Source of the DNA: Sulfitobacter undariae
GTDB taxonomy: Bacteria; Pseudomonadota; Alphaproteobacteria; Rhodobacterales; Rhodobacteraceae
NCBI RefSeq assembly: GCF_014196805.1
Contig: NZ_JACIEI010000006.1
Coordinates: 114,691-178,690, forward strand
Length of the DNA: 64,000 nt
Direction of reading: 5' to 3'
In this document: in pieces, positions 21,513 through 31,076 of the stretch
Numbering within the stretch: position 1 is the first letter of the stretch
Layout: every line of letters begins with the position of its first letter
Made by a program: the position numbers and the translations under genes
The notes under the pieces: generated by a model
Told to the model about the DNA's origin: nothing
Databases searched by the model: none
The model's input: the letters and a program-made list of their open reading frames with translations, nothing else

Positions 21513-22288
21513 TTTGGCGTCAAAAAATGGCGGCCTGTATCGGCCAATACAAAATCAACGATCTCGGAGACATACTCACTCGAAGTTTCAGCGCCCAACC
21601 GCTCGGCGCGTTCATGGAAGGTGCCCTCGCCCTGAGCCAACATTTGAAAGGCAGCCCGCAGCGCAGTAATGTCACCCCGTGACACACCACGGCGTTTCAA
21701 ACCCACGAGGTTAAGCCCATCCAGATGCCCACGTGGTGCTTGAACAAGCCCGTAGGGGATCACATCATTGGTCACCATTGTCACAGCGCCGATGATTGCC
21801 CCACGGCCCACACGGACCCATTGATGAATACCGGACAATCCACCAAGGATCACATCATCTTCGATCACGCAATGTCCTGCAACAGCAGCATTATTCACCA
21901 CAACCACGTTATTTCCAATGATCGCATCATGCGCGATATGGCAGCCTGCCATAAACAGATTGTCATCACCGACGCGGGTCACGCCGCCCCCACCTTCGGT
22001 GCCGCAATTCATGGTCACGTGCTCACGGATACGGTTGCGTTTACCAATTTCAAGGCGGCTCGCCTCGCCTTTGAACTTCAAATCCTGCGGAATTTCGCCG
22101 ATCACGGCAAAGGAAAAGATCACGGTGCCTTCGCCGACAATCGTCTGACCCGAAATCACCACATGCGACTTCAAAACGACATCTGCCCCCAGCACAACTT
22201 GGGCACCGACCACGCAAAACGGGCCAACGCTGGCGCTTGGATCAATCTGTGCGCCGTCCTCAATGACCGCGCTGGGATGGATTGCCAT
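21509..22288 (-). CDS. lpxA: UDP-N-acetylglucosamine acyltransferase
   Basis: This encodes a 259-residue left-handed beta-helix enzyme that adds 3-hydroxyacyl from ACP to UDP-GlcNAc, the first lipid A step. Hexapeptide repeats run from IHPSAVIEDGAQIDPSASVG to about residue 190. The catalytic His is in MAGCHIAHDAIIG, at about residue 122. The gene overlaps lpxI by 4 bp and fabZ by 1 bp. Confidence 0.97.
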   Translation of the reverse strand: MAIHPSAVIEDGAQIDPSASVGPFCVVGAQVVLGADVVLKSHVVISGQTIVGEGTVIFSFAVIGEIPQDLKFKGEASRLEIGKRNRIREHVTMNCGTEGGGGVTRVGDDNLFMAGCHIAHDAIIGNNVVVVNNAAVAGHCVIEDDVILGGLSGIHQWVRVGRGAIIGAVTMVTNDVIPYGLVQAPRGHLDGLNLVGLKRRGVSRGDITALRAAFQMLAQGEGTFHERAERLGAETSSEYVSEIVDFVLADTGRHFLTPK

Positions 22289-22758
22289 TATGCATCCACC
22301 TTTGGCAGATCAAGCATCGCCATAAACTCGGCTTCGGCAGCCATTTCGCCATCAACCGTCGCCACACCTGAAAATTTCCAGATTTTACCACCCGGTTTGC
22401 CGCGCAAAGTTTTCACATCCATGCGCAAGACATCACCGGGGACAACTTTGCGGCGGAATTTACAGTTATCAATCGACATGAAGTAGATGAGCATGTTGCG
22501 GTCCAGTTGATCTAGTGCAACACCGATCATAACACCCGCAGTCTGAGCCATCGCTTCGACGATCGTAACACCTGGCATGATGGGCGTGCCCGGAAAGTGC
22601 CCCTGAAAATGCGGCTCGTTCATCGTGACATTTTTATAGCCTACAGAAGACTGCGTGCCATCGATTTCTTCGACTTTGTCCACCAACAAAAATGGATAGC
22701 GGTGCGGCAGGATACGCTGGATGATTTGAATGTCAGCGCGCTTGAGGTCTTGTGTCAT
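22288..22758 (-). CDS. fabZ: 3-hydroxyacyl-ACP dehydratase FabZ
   Basis: This encodes a 156-residue hotdog dehydratase of type II fatty acid synthesis. The active-site helix segment [20 protein letters not shown] contains the catalytic His and Glu, and [14 protein letters not shown] precedes it. I start at ATG 22758, which follows AAAGGA; the longer frame to 22899 overlaps ompH and lacks homology. It lies directly before lpxA, which competes for the same 3-hydroxyacyl-ACP pool. That neighbourhood is standard. Confidence 0.97.
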   Translation of the reverse strand: MTQDLKRADIQIIQRILPHRYPFLLVDKVEEIDGTQSSVGYKNVTMNEPHFQGHFPGTPIMPGVTIVEAMAQTAGVMIGVALDQLDRNMLIYFMSIDNCKFRRKVVPGDVLRMDVKTLRGKPGGKIWKFSGVATVDGEMAAEAEFMAMLDLPKVDA

Positions 22759-22828
22759 GGTGGTCCTTTCGGGATCTTTGGCACAACAGCTATCAATTGC
22801 TTCAATCGGGAGCAAGATGCAGGCCATG

Positions 22829-23410
22829 TCAGTCTTGTGGTGGGGATGCCTGAAGGGCTGGTGGCAGCTTGATATTTGTACCTTCGCCCAAATCATCATT
22901 CAGCCGCTGAATGGCGTCCTCGGTGATATCACTGCTGGCAGCGCTGGAAAATACTGTACGTCGATCCAAGACAACAGAAACGCCGATCTCTTTCATTAGG
23001 GTTTCGATCACAGGCGCCGCTGCGTTTAGAAATACGTCGCGTTCTTGTCCCAGTAATGCATTAAGCGCACGGGTTTTAGCGGCCTGTGCCTGACGTGTGG
23101 TTTGTACACGTGTATCAAACGCATCCGCTAAAGGGCGGAAATCAGTGACCGACATTGTTGCGCGCAAGTCAGTCAGCTCTTGCTCCGCATCCGCTAGATC
23201 GGCTTCAATCCTGCGGTTTTCGGCAGCCAGCTCATTCCCCGCCGCCTCAACTTCACGTGCGACACGTTTACCGAAATCACTGTTCAGAAATAATTTCTCG
23301 CGGTCAATAGTAACAACGGTAGATGCAGTGGTCCCCAATTCTTGCGCGGCAATCGGGGCTGCACCAAGCAGCCCCGCAACGACAAAAACCAGTTTGATCA
23401 CCTTACGCAT
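22829..23410 (-). CDS. OmpH/Skp-family periplasmic chaperone
   Basis: This encodes a 193-residue protein with a signal peptide ending APIAAQE and a long charged coiled-coil centre (roughly residues 45-130), as in Skp. The C-terminal part has the family [19 protein letters not shown] segment. Such trimers carry unfolded outer-membrane proteins across the periplasm to BamA. It starts 4 bp after bamA ends, the standard bamA-skp order. Protein identity beyond the OmpH family is by context. Confidence 0.9.
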   Translation of the reverse strand: MRKVIKLVFVVAGLLGAAPIAAQELGTTASTVVTIDREKLFLNSDFGKRVAREVEAAGNELAAENRRIEADLADAEQELTDLRATMSVTDFRPLADAFDTRVQTTRQAQAAKTRALNALLGQERDVFLNAAAPVIETLMKEIGVSVVLDRRTVFSSAASSDITEDAIQRLNDDLGEGTNIKLPPALQASPPQD

Positions 23411-23413
23411 GGG

Positions 23414-25786
23414 TTAAAATTGCGTCTTAAGTGTCACTTCAAACTTCTGTTCGCGGTCATAGGTTTCTTTTTTGATCGCATCAGACAGGTTGAACTGCAA
23501 AGGCCCCATCGGGGTATCCCAATATAGACTGACACCGACAACGTGGCGGAACGATCCGCTTTCGCCGTCGACCGTCGCACCATTGAGGTTCACGTCAGAT
23601 AGATCCCAAAGGTTACCAACATCATAGAACAGGCCGCCTTTGATGCCGTACTCTTCTGGCAGGCCCAGCGGGAATTCCGCCTCAAGTCGACCAACAAGAT
23701 ACATGTTACCACCCAGCGTGTCATTTTCGGTAGCGCCGGTATCACGAGGACCAATGCCACCTGGCTCAAAACCGCGCAACTGTGACGGTGTCAGGATAAA
23801 GCGGTCGATGGCACGATTGGCGCCACTTTGCCAAGCGATTGCGCCCCCTTCAAGGGTTGCACGTAACGTGAGTTCCTCGTTGAAGAATTTTTTCTCACCA
23901 ATGACTTTAGCAACCGAACGGATGTATTTCTGATCGCCACCAACGCCAACAAAGTCCTGACTAAAGCGGAATAAAACACCTGCATTTGGGTCAAGCCCTG
24001 TGCGGCGCGTATCATAGCTGTATTCATACCCCACCGAGGAACTGAAGAGTGCGCCAGCATCGATATCAGCGGTAATAGCAGCACCCTCAAAGGCCGTACC
24101 GTCATCATTTGCATCTTGCGCAATGACTTCGTTTCTCTCGGCAGTATAGCGCAACTGCAAACGACCATTTTCACTCACTGGGAATGACAAGCTTGGCTGG
24201 AATTTCAGCGACTCACTGTCATAGGTCGAATAAGAGGAATTTGCCTCGGTATAGTCCAGTTCCAACCCGAATCCGACATCCCGCCCAAGAAAGGACGGCT
24301 CAAAAAAGCGGAATCCATAGCGACGCGCTTCGGAGGCGGTAGACACGTTCATATTGACCGTCTGGCCACGGCCCAGAAAGTTTTGCTCTGCAAAGCTGAT
24401 CGCCACACCGGGGCCATCCGAACTGGAGAAAGAGGCACCGAAGTTCAAAGAGCCGGTCGGCTTTTCTACAACATCGACGTCAATCACAACTTCTTCGGGC
24501 GTCGATCCCTCACGTGCGTTAACTTCGGCGTTCTCAAAGTACCCCAAGGCGCGGATGCGCTCCGCAGCTTGACGGATTTCACGGGGGTTAAACGGGTCAC
24601 CCTCAACGCTGTCAAACTGGCGACGTACAACGCGATCAAGTGTCGTTGTATTGCCCTCGATGTCGATGCGTTCGACAAAAATCCGTTGTCCGCGTGAAAG
24701 CACAAACTCGACATCCAGCGAAAGGTCACGGTCGTTACGGGTTACCCGTGGTTCGACGCGCATGAAGTCTACGCCATCCCGAAGGGCCTGACGCTCAAGC
24801 CGTGCGATGTCTGCCTCAACAAGTGAAGGAGAGTAAACGACGCCCGGCTTAACCTTAATCAAAGCCGCGTAAGCATCCCCGTCAACATTAGGCATTTCTG
24901 AGGTCACAGAAACCTGCCCGAATTTAAACTGCTGGCCTTCTTGCACGTTGAAACCAACAAAATAGCCGTCACGTTCTTCGGTCAACTGGGCATTCACCGA
25001 GTTTACGCGCATGTCGACATAACCGCGCGAAAAGTAGAAATCCCGCAAAACTTGCTTATCGAATTCGATCCGGTCTTCAACAAACGTGTCGCGGCGCACA
25101 AGGCTGCGGAAAATGCCCGCTTGCTTGGTTCCCAAAACGCGGCGCAGACGGCGGTCCGAATACTTTCGGTTCCCGACAAAGCTCAGACGTTCAATTTCGA
25201 CGTTATCGCCTTCAAAAATTTCAAACACCAGATCCACACGGTTCTGGTTGCGTTTGATCACTTTAGGCTGGACCCGCGCTGCGATACGCCCATCATTGGA
25301 ATAGGCCTCGGCAATGGCGTTTGCATCTTTTTCGGCTGTCGCGGGATTGAAAACACGGCGCGACATCGAGCCGATAACGGCTCCCAACGCATCGTCTTTG
25401 ATCCGCTTGTTACCCTCAAAAGAAATACGGTTGATCGTCGGAAGTTCGACCACTGTAATTTTGAGCGTCCCTCCTTGAGGAGAGATTGCGACGCTTTCAA
25501 ACAAGCCCGAATTATTCAGACGCTGATAGGCATCGTTCAACTGACCAGCACTGACGGCTTGGCCTCTGGCGATTCCAGCCTGTGACAGGATCGCACTGTC
25601 ACCGATGCGCTGGTTTCCCTCAATATTCACTGTATTGAACTGATACTGCTGCGCGGATACCTGCGCCGCTGGTATCATCCATGCAGTTGTTACTAAAAGA
25701 GAAAATGCCAGACTAGTCATGCCAGTCTTGAAAAATTTCTTATGCTCGAACGCACCGGATGTGCGTGTCTTTGACCCCAGGTTCAT
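23414..25786 (-). CDS. bamA: outer membrane protein assembly factor BamA
   Basis: This encodes the 790-residue Omp85 protein that inserts beta-barrel proteins. A signal sequence near residues 20-45 ends at VSAQQ, five POTRA repeats follow (for example NTVNIEGNQRIGDSAI near the start of the first), and a 16-strand barrel fills the second half, ending in QKFEVTLKTQF with a terminal Phe. The RGF motif is in LRGFEPGGIGPR. ATG 25786 gives a long n-region; ATG 25720 is an alternative, and neither has a clear ribosome-binding site. A terminator separates it from the small ORF and rseP upstream, so it probably has its own promoter in 25787-25875. Confidence 0.97.
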   Translation of the reverse strand: MNLGSKTRTSGAFEHKKFFKTGMTSLAFSLLVTTAWMIPAAQVSAQQYQFNTVNIEGNQRIGDSAILSQAGIARGQAVSAGQLNDAYQRLNNSGLFESVAISPQGGTLKITVVELPTINRISFEGNKRIKDDALGAVIGSMSRRVFNPATAEKDANAIAEAYSNDGRIAARVQPKVIKRNQNRVDLVFEIFEGDNVEIERLSFVGNRKYSDRRLRRVLGTKQAGIFRSLVRRDTFVEDRIEFDKQVLRDFYFSRGYVDMRVNSVNAQLTEERDGYFVGFNVQEGQQFKFGQVSVTSEMPNVDGDAYAALIKVKPGVVYSPSLVEADIARLERQALRDGVDFMRVEPRVTRNDRDLSLDVEFVLSRGQRIFVERIDIEGNTTTLDRVVRRQFDSVEGDPFNPREIRQAAERIRALGYFENAEVNAREGSTPEEVVIDVDVVEKPTGSLNFGASFSSSDGPGVAISFAEQNFLGRGQTVNMNVSTASEARRYGFRFFEPSFLGRDVGFGLELDYTEANSSYSTYDSESLKFQPSLSFPVSENGRLQLRYTAERNEVIAQDANDDGTAFEGAAITADIDAGALFSSSVGYEYSYDTRRTGLDPNAGVLFRFSQDFVGVGGDQKYIRSVAKVIGEKKFFNEELTLRATLEGGAIAWQSGANRAIDRFILTPSQLRGFEPGGIGPRDTGATENDTLGGNMYLVGRLEAEFPLGLPEEYGIKGGLFYDVGNLWDLSDVNLNGATVDGESGSFRHVVGVSLYWDTPMGPLQFNLSDAIKKETYDREQKFEVTLKTQF

Positions 25787-25875
25787 GGTTGTTACCCAAT
25801 TTTTATGTACACCGTTAGATACTGACTACCTGTAGGGCGCACGGTTGTCAAAACTAAGGGGCGTTTTTTCATACG

Positions 25876-25901
25876 AAAAAGGCCTGCGTGTTACGCAGAC
25901 C
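25876..25901 (-). terminator. Rho-independent terminator upstream of bamA
   Basis: On the minus strand GGTCTGCGT pairs with ACGCAGGCC around a 3-nt loop (25881-25901), followed by five or more T (25876-25880). It ends the transcript that includes the 41-residue ORF and probably rseP, before bamA. Confidence 0.85.
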
Positions 25902-25931
25902 TCGAAATCTATAGGTTTTGGTGCCCGAAAA

Positions 25932-26057
25932 CTAAAGCGAACCCAAATATGCACCCAAGCAAAGCGCAAAAGCAATCGTGCAGAAATACAGAACCCGATC
26001 CCAATTGAGCTCCAGCAACACACCCAATCCACGGTAACTTTTTGCAATCATCGCCAT
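25932..26057 (-). CDS. 41-residue membrane protein between rseP and bamA
   Basis: This is a short frame for 41 residues beginning MAMIAKSYRGLGVLLELNWD, followed by one hydrophobic helix (VLYFCTIAFALCLGAYLGSL). GAGGA lies 7-8 nt before the ATG. It sits between rseP and bamA on the same strand and just before a strong terminator, so it looks like the end of the rseP operon. I do not recognise it. The position among envelope genes suggests, without proof, a role in the inner membrane. Confidence 0.6.
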   Translation of the reverse strand: MAMIAKSYRGLGVLLELNWDRVLYFCTIAFALCLGAYLGSL

Positions 26058-26193
26058 TGATTAGGTCCTCACCAGGTTACGTTTCATTGCTTGTGAGCGT
26101 ATGGCGTGAAAATAGGACAACAACGTGCCCCAAATATGTCAAAAGCAAGGCGATTGCCCTGCTTTTGTTGCTTCATATGACTGTGATGCGGGT

Positions 26194-27546
26194 TTAGGGA
26201 CAGAAGATGTCATTAAACAATGCAAATAACATCAACCCAAGCACCATTGCGATGCCGATGCTCATCAACACCTGTAGCACTTTATCGCTTGGTGGCTTTC
26301 GCGCCACGGCTTCATAAGCGTAAAAGACCAAGTGGCCACCATCAAGTGCGGGGATCGGGAAGAGGTTCATCAGACCAACAGCCGTGCTGAGCACTGCGAT
26401 GAAGTTAATAAAGCTCAGCGCGCCCTGACTGGCCATTGTTCCAGAAACTTGGGCAATTCCAACAGGGCCGGACATGTTGCACGAGCTGATCGCCCCTGTC
26501 ACCATATGCCAAATCCCCGAGAAGGACCCGTTAATAATACGCCATGTTCCTGCCAAACCGCTTTGGATGGCCTCACCGAACCCTGCGGTTTCAGTAGCTC
26601 CCGTAATGGCGCTATCGCTGGAGATGCCAATGCGCAAAGCCTTGGAAAAGCCGCCATCAGCCTGCGGTTCATCAATTGATTTTGGCGTCAGCGTAAATTG
26701 CAACATCTCGCCATCACGCCAGACATCCAGCAAAAGCGGACGGCCATCGGAGCTTTCAACTGCATTTTTGAGTTGTATGAAAGCGAATGCCTTTTGCCCG
26801 TCAATGCCCGTGATGACATCCCCGCTGGCAAGCCCCGCCTCAAGTGCAGCGGTCTGTGGACCAACACGCCCGACAAGCGCGGGAAGCGGATAAGGTCCGG
26901 GCACAGTTAATGTCGTACCGTTACGCTGCACAGTATAGTTCAGAACCGGTTCCAACGGGAGGCTGTCCCAGAACGCACGGTATTCTACAGGTTGCGAGAC
27001 CGACGGCATTTCACGGCCCGCGATGCCTTGTATGACATCGCCCTGCTCCAAGCCTTCGATTTGCTCTGGCAGCGGTTTAATTGCCTCCACGGTCAAGGGA
27101 TCACTGACTGAACCAAGGCTGAGCGCAATGCCCGTAAACACAATGATAGACAAAGCAAAGTTGAAAACTGGTCCCGCAACAACGGTCAGCGCACGTGCCC
27201 AAAGCGGGGCGCCATGCATGGTTTCACGCAGACGTACGGGATCAGCTGCAACATCTTCCATGGCCTCTTCGTCTTTGCCAGATGCCGCATTCGCGTCGCC
27301 TGCAAATTTCACGTAACCGCCAAAAGGAAGCGCTGCGATCTGCCACTTGGTCCCGCGTTTATCAAAGCGCGAATAGATCACCGGACCAAACCCAAGCGAG
27401 AAGACATCCGCCTTGATTCCACACCAGCGGCCTACAATGTAATGACCGTATTCATGAATCGCGACAATCACCGACAATGCGATGATGAACGCTGCCATGG
27501 TCCAGACAAAACCGCCGAATTGCGGAATTAGTGTTGAGATATCCAA
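26194..27546 (-). CDS. rseP: RIP metalloprotease RseP
   Basis: This encodes a 450-residue site-2 intramembrane zinc protease that cleaves anti-sigma factors and leftover signal peptides. The zinc site HEYGH is at residues 31-35 in the first membrane segment, and the third ligand lies in NLFPIPALDGGHL near the C-terminus. At least one PDZ domain is visible (VGRVGPQTAALEAGLASGDV, about residues 225-245). It follows dxr at 28 bp, in the order dxr-rseP-bamA that is typical of the phylum. Confidence 0.96.
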   Translation of the reverse strand: MDISTLIPQFGGFVWTMAAFIIALSVIVAIHEYGHYIVGRWCGIKADVFSLGFGPVIYSRFDKRGTKWQIAALPFGGYVKFAGDANAASGKDEEAMEDVAADPVRLRETMHGAPLWARALTVVAGPVFNFALSIIVFTGIALSLGSVSDPLTVEAIKPLPEQIEGLEQGDVIQGIAGREMPSVSQPVEYRAFWDSLPLEPVLNYTVQRNGTTLTVPGPYPLPALVGRVGPQTAALEAGLASGDVITGIDGQKAFAFIQLKNAVESSDGRPLLLDVWRDGEMLQFTLTPKSIDEPQADGGFSKALRIGISSDSAITGATETAGFGEAIQSGLAGTWRIINGSFSGIWHMVTGAISSCNMSGPVGIAQVSGTMASQGALSFINFIAVLSTAVGLMNLFPIPALDGGHLVFYAYEAVARKPPSDKVLQVLMSIGIAMVLGLMLFALFNDIFCP

Positions 27547-27574
27547 TGCTCTACCCTGCTCTTTATTCTATTAT

Positions 27575-28747
27575 TTAACGCGTGCGGTCTTTGATCACAC
27601 CAACCGCAGCCTTTCGTGCCAAATGGTCTGTTTCAAGCACGTTATCAAGGGTCATGGTGTCATCAATATGGCCGCCTTGTGCGTCCATTTGCTCTAAAAC
27701 CTGCGACACAACGTCCGACATTTGTGTAAACTTCAGATGCCCTGCAATAAAACCATCCAGCGCCGTCTCTTTCGCGGCGTTGAAAACAGCACCACTCAGC
27801 CCCCCCCGCGCCATGACTTCGCGCGCAATGCGCAGCGCGGGCCAACGGGCGTCATCAGGTGCGCGGAATTCAAAATTGCCGATGGCCGCAAGGTCCAACC
27901 GCTCGACAGGCAAATGACGACGGGTGGGATAATGCAAGGCATAGCCAATGGCGTGGCGCATATCAGGCGGCCCGACGTGGGCCATCAGCGCCCCGTCCTT
28001 AAATCCGACCAACGCGTGAATCATACTTTGCGGGTGGATCAACACCTCGATCTGGGCAGGATCAACGCCAAAGAATTCACGTGTTTCAATGATTTCCATA
28101 GCTTTATTGAACATCGATGCGGAATCAATTGTGATCCGCTGCCCCATATCCCAATTCGGATGACTGGAGGCTTGGTCCAATGTGGCATCGGACAGGTCCG
28201 CCAGCGGCCAGTCCCGAAATGCACCACCAGAAGCGGTGATGATGATGCGCTCAACCGCTGCTATATCTTCGCCCACCAGCGCCTGAAATACCGCCGAATG
28301 TTCACTATCGACGGGTAGAATTTGCGCGCCATGCGCCCTGCCCGTTTCCAGCAATAATTTACCCGCACAGACCAAGGATTCCTTGTTTGCCAGCGCCAGC
28401 GTGTTGCCCTGCGCCAATGCCGCCATGCCGGGCGCTAGTCCAGCAGCGCCAACAATAGCCGACATGATCCAATCGGCGGGACGTGTGGCGGCTTCAGTTA
28501 TGGCAGTGCTTCCTGCGGCGGCAGCAATCCCGCTGCCCTGCAAGGCATCGCGCAACGCATCCAGACGGGATTCATCCGCCGTCACAGCAATTTGTGCTTT
28601 CAACGCTTTAGCATCTTCCGCCAACTGATTGATATTGCTGGCCCCTGTCAGGGCGACAACCTCATATTCATCAGGCGCACGTTTGATCAGATCAATCGTG
28701 TTTTGCCCGATCGAGCCTGTTGCCCCGAAAATGCTGACCTTACGCAT
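27575..28747 (-). CDS. dxr: 1-deoxy-D-xylulose 5-phosphate reductoisomerase
   Basis: This encodes the 390-residue NADPH-dependent enzyme that makes 2-C-methylerythritol 4-phosphate, the second step of the MEP isoprenoid pathway. The N-terminal FGATGSIGQNTIDLI binds NADPH. LANKESLVCAG, LPVDSEHSAVFQAL and MFNKAMEIIETREFF hold the metal and substrate residues. It lies 3 bp from cdsA and feeds the undecaprenyl synthase two genes upstream. Confidence 0.97.
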   Translation of the reverse strand: MRKVSIFGATGSIGQNTIDLIKRAPDEYEVVALTGASNINQLAEDAKALKAQIAVTADESRLDALRDALQGSGIAAAAGSTAITEAATRPADWIMSAIVGAAGLAPGMAALAQGNTLALANKESLVCAGKLLLETGRAHGAQILPVDSEHSAVFQALVGEDIAAVERIIITASGGAFRDWPLADLSDATLDQASSHPNWDMGQRITIDSASMFNKAMEIIETREFFGVDPAQIEVLIHPQSMIHALVGFKDGALMAHVGPPDMRHAIGYALHYPTRRHLPVERLDLAAIGNFEFRAPDDARWPALRIAREVMARGGLSGAVFNAAKETALDGFIAGHLKFTQMSDVVSQVLEQMDAQGGHIDDTMTLDNVLETDHLARKAAVGVIKDRTR

Positions 28748-28750
28748 GGA

Positions 28751-29542
28751 TCAACCCAGCCCGGGGGGAAACCCGATGAACTGACCCACAATCAGCAAAA
28801 ACACAGTCGCGCCCAGCATGCCGTCAAATCGGTCCATCAAACCGCCATGGCCAGGGATCAGGTTTGAGCTGTCTTTAACACCTGTTTTGCGCTTCATCGC
28901 GCTTTCTGCGATGTCGCCCATCTGGGATGCCATTGAAACGGCAACAGAAACACCGATCAACTGCATGCTCACGTCGCTATAAAGCGCAAAAAAGTAGCCG
29001 ACAATCGCAGCACCGACCCAGCCTGAAGCCGTACCAGACCATGTTTTTTTCGGGCTAACGGCTGGCCAGAACTTGGGCCCACCGATCATCCGCCCTGCAA
29101 AATAGCCCACAACATCGGTCGCGATCACAACGATAACCAACCATAGCATCCAACTGACGCCCATTTCATTGCGTACTTGTGTCATGCCAAATCCTGACAT
29201 CAGGATCAAAACCGTAAAACACATATAAATCGTGCGGTTGCGTTCCAAATACCCGAAACCTGCCAGTGCAGGCGCCAGTAACAAAGGCAATGCAAAGCCC
29301 ACAGGCAAATAGATGGACGCAAACATGGCAAGGCCTGTTGCAGTACCCAAAAGCGTCTGTGCTTGGGCCGTGCCCGGCCGTAACATGCCGACAAGTTCCC
29401 AGACCATCAGGCCGCAAATGATCGCAACCAAAATGTGAAAGACGTGGCCGCCCATCCAGATGCCCCAAGCACCGATCAACACCATTGCCGCTGCTGATCC
29501 CAGACGGGCTGTCAGATCAGACCATTTCTCATTCGCGCTCAT
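28751..29542 (-). CDS. cdsA: phosphatidate cytidylyltransferase
   Basis: This encodes a 263-residue integral membrane enzyme that makes CDP-diacylglycerol, the precursor of phospholipids. Several membrane helices are visible, and the C-terminal signature MGDIAESAMKRKTGVKDSSN followed by LIPGHGGLMDRFDG is diagnostic. It is in the uppS-cdsA-dxr order, with 18 bp to uppS and 3 bp to dxr, so one transcript is likely. Confidence 0.97.
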   Translation of the reverse strand: MSANEKWSDLTARLGSAAAMVLIGAWGIWMGGHVFHILVAIICGLMVWELVGMLRPGTAQAQTLLGTATGLAMFASIYLPVGFALPLLLAPALAGFGYLERNRTIYMCFTVLILMSGFGMTQVRNEMGVSWMLWLVIVVIATDVVGYFAGRMIGGPKFWPAVSPKKTWSGTASGWVGAAIVGYFFALYSDVSMQLIGVSVAVSMASQMGDIAESAMKRKTGVKDSSNLIPGHGGLMDRFDGMLGATVFLLIVGQFIGFPPGLG

Positions 29543-29560
29543 AGTATTCCTTTGATTGTA

Positions 29561-30313
29561 TCAGGTCTTAACCGCGCCAAAACGCCTGTCACGCCCACCG
29601 TAAGACGCACATAGCCCTGCAAATTCTTCACGGCTGAAGTCAGGCCAGAGCGTGTCGATGAACTCATACTCTGCATAGGCCGATTGCCACAGCAAGAAAT
29701 TCGAAATTCGCGCTTCTCCGCTGGTGCGGATCACTAAGTCTGGATCTGGCAAAACGTAAGTATCCAAATACTTTGGAAGCGTTTCTTCATCTATCTCATC
29801 GGGGTCAAGATGCCCCTGCGCCACGTCTTGCGCCAATCGCTTGGTCGCGCGCGCGACCTCATCGCGCCCGCCATAGTTAAGGGCAATCGTCAGATGCACA
29901 CGCGTGTTATGCGAGGTCGCCTCTTCTAGATCATTCATCAGCTTGATCAGCTTGTCATCCAGACGCACACGGTCTCCGATAAAGCGCACACGCACGCCAA
30001 ACTCGCTCAGGCTGCGGGTTTCTTTGCTGATATAGCGGCGAAACAGACTCATCAGTCCCGCGACTTCTACCTGCGTACGCTTCCAGTTCTCTGTCGAGAA
30101 GGCAAAAATGGTCAGGTATTCAACCCCGACTTCTGGGCAGGCTTCGACCACTTCACGTACACGTTTTGCGCCAGCATGATGCCCGAACAATCTGGGTCGA
30201 CCGCGTTGGGTTGCCCAACGCCCGTTGCCATCCATGATGATCGCAACGTGTTTCGGCCCACCCGGAGTCGGTTCGGGCAACGGTTCTGCTTTGGATTTTG
30301 CTCGGAGTATCAT
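29561..30313 (-). CDS. uppS: undecaprenyl pyrophosphate synthase
   Basis: This encodes a 250-residue cis-prenyltransferase that makes the C55 lipid carrier for peptidoglycan. The catalytic aspartate is in HVAIIMDGNGRWA near residue 28. TIFAFSTENWKR, LNYGGRDEVARA and PDLVIRTSGEARISNFLLWQ are family motifs. It takes farnesyl diphosphate from the MEP pathway that dxr serves in the same cluster. It sits 86 bp downstream of frr. Confidence 0.97.
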   Translation of the reverse strand: MILRAKSKAEPLPEPTPGGPKHVAIIMDGNGRWATQRGRPRLFGHHAGAKRVREVVEACPEVGVEYLTIFAFSTENWKRTQVEVAGLMSLFRRYISKETRSLSEFGVRVRFIGDRVRLDDKLIKLMNDLEEATSHNTRVHLTIALNYGGRDEVARATKRLAQDVAQGHLDPDEIDEETLPKYLDTYVLPDPDLVIRTSGEARISNFLLWQSAYAEYEFIDTLWPDFSREEFAGLCASYGGRDRRFGAVKT

Positions 30314-30399
30314 GATGTTTTACACACGTGGTCGGACCTACTTTTGTTTCACAATACTCTTTTACAATGCTCCTGCGCCCTTTTTAGGGCACAATCAGG

Positions 30400-30963
30400 T
30401 TAAACCTGCATGATTTCAGCTTGTTTCGTCTCAAGCCCTTCATCAATAGCTTTGATGAACTTATTGGTCAGTTCCTGAACTTCGTCTTCCCAGATCTTTT
30501 GATCGTCTTCGGACATGCCATCGGCTTTGGCTTTTTTGATCTGATCCATACCATCACGGCGAACGTTACGGATACTCACACGGGCATTCTCGGCATAACC
30601 GCCCGCAACTTTGCTCAACTGTGCGCGGCGCTCTTCGTTTAACTCGGGAATCGGCAGCATAATGATTGTGCCGTTCAGCTGTGGGTTGATGCCCAAACCG
30701 CTTTCACGAATGGCCTTTTCGACCTTACCAACCAAAGCTTTATCCCAAACGTTCACCGTTACCATACGCGGCTCTGGCACGTTGACTGTGCCAACCTGAT
30801 TGATCGGTGTCATCTGGCCATAGGCATCTACCATCACAGGTTCCAGCATAGAGGCCGACCCACGGCCTGTGCGCAGGGATGCAAATTCTGTGCGCATGGA
30901 TGCAATTGCACCCTTCATGCGCCGATCAAGATCATCGGTGTCGAGCATAAAATCTTCTGACAT
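30400..30963 (-). CDS. frr: ribosome recycling factor
   Basis: This encodes the 187-residue RRF that, with EF-G, splits the post-termination ribosome. Domain I helices and the inserted domain II are evident, with [20 protein letters not shown] and [20 protein letters not shown] as family segments. I start at ATG 30963 ([12 protein letters not shown]); an in-frame extension to 31053 enters the AT-rich inverted repeat after pyrH and lacks homology. The usual pyrH-frr order is kept. Confidence 0.97.
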   Translation of the reverse strand: MSEDFMLDTDDLDRRMKGAIASMRTEFASLRTGRGSASMLEPVMVDAYGQMTPINQVGTVNVPEPRMVTVNVWDKALVGKVEKAIRESGLGINPQLNGTIIMLPIPELNEERRAQLSKVAGGYAENARVSIRNVRRDGMDQIKKAKADGMSEDDQKIWEDEVQELTNKFIKAIDEGLETKQAEIMQV

Positions 30964-30999
30964 GAAATAACGCCTCGTCTTCATTTTCTGTTTGATAAA

Positions 31000-31044
31000 G
31001 AGTTTAAAGCATCCGCCCCCACAAGGAAAGAAGCCTTTAAACTC
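31000..31044 (-). repeat. inverted repeat between pyrH and frr
   Basis: GAGTTTAAAG (31000-31009) and CTTTAAACTC (31035-31044) are perfect 10-bp arms around a 25-nt GC-rich loop, in the 113-bp pyrH-frr gap. There is no long T-run after it on the minus strand. It could be a protein-binding palindrome or a leader hairpin for frr. Confidence 0.5.
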
Positions 31045-31076
31045 GGTCGACACTCACGGAAAAACTGCTAGGCAGC

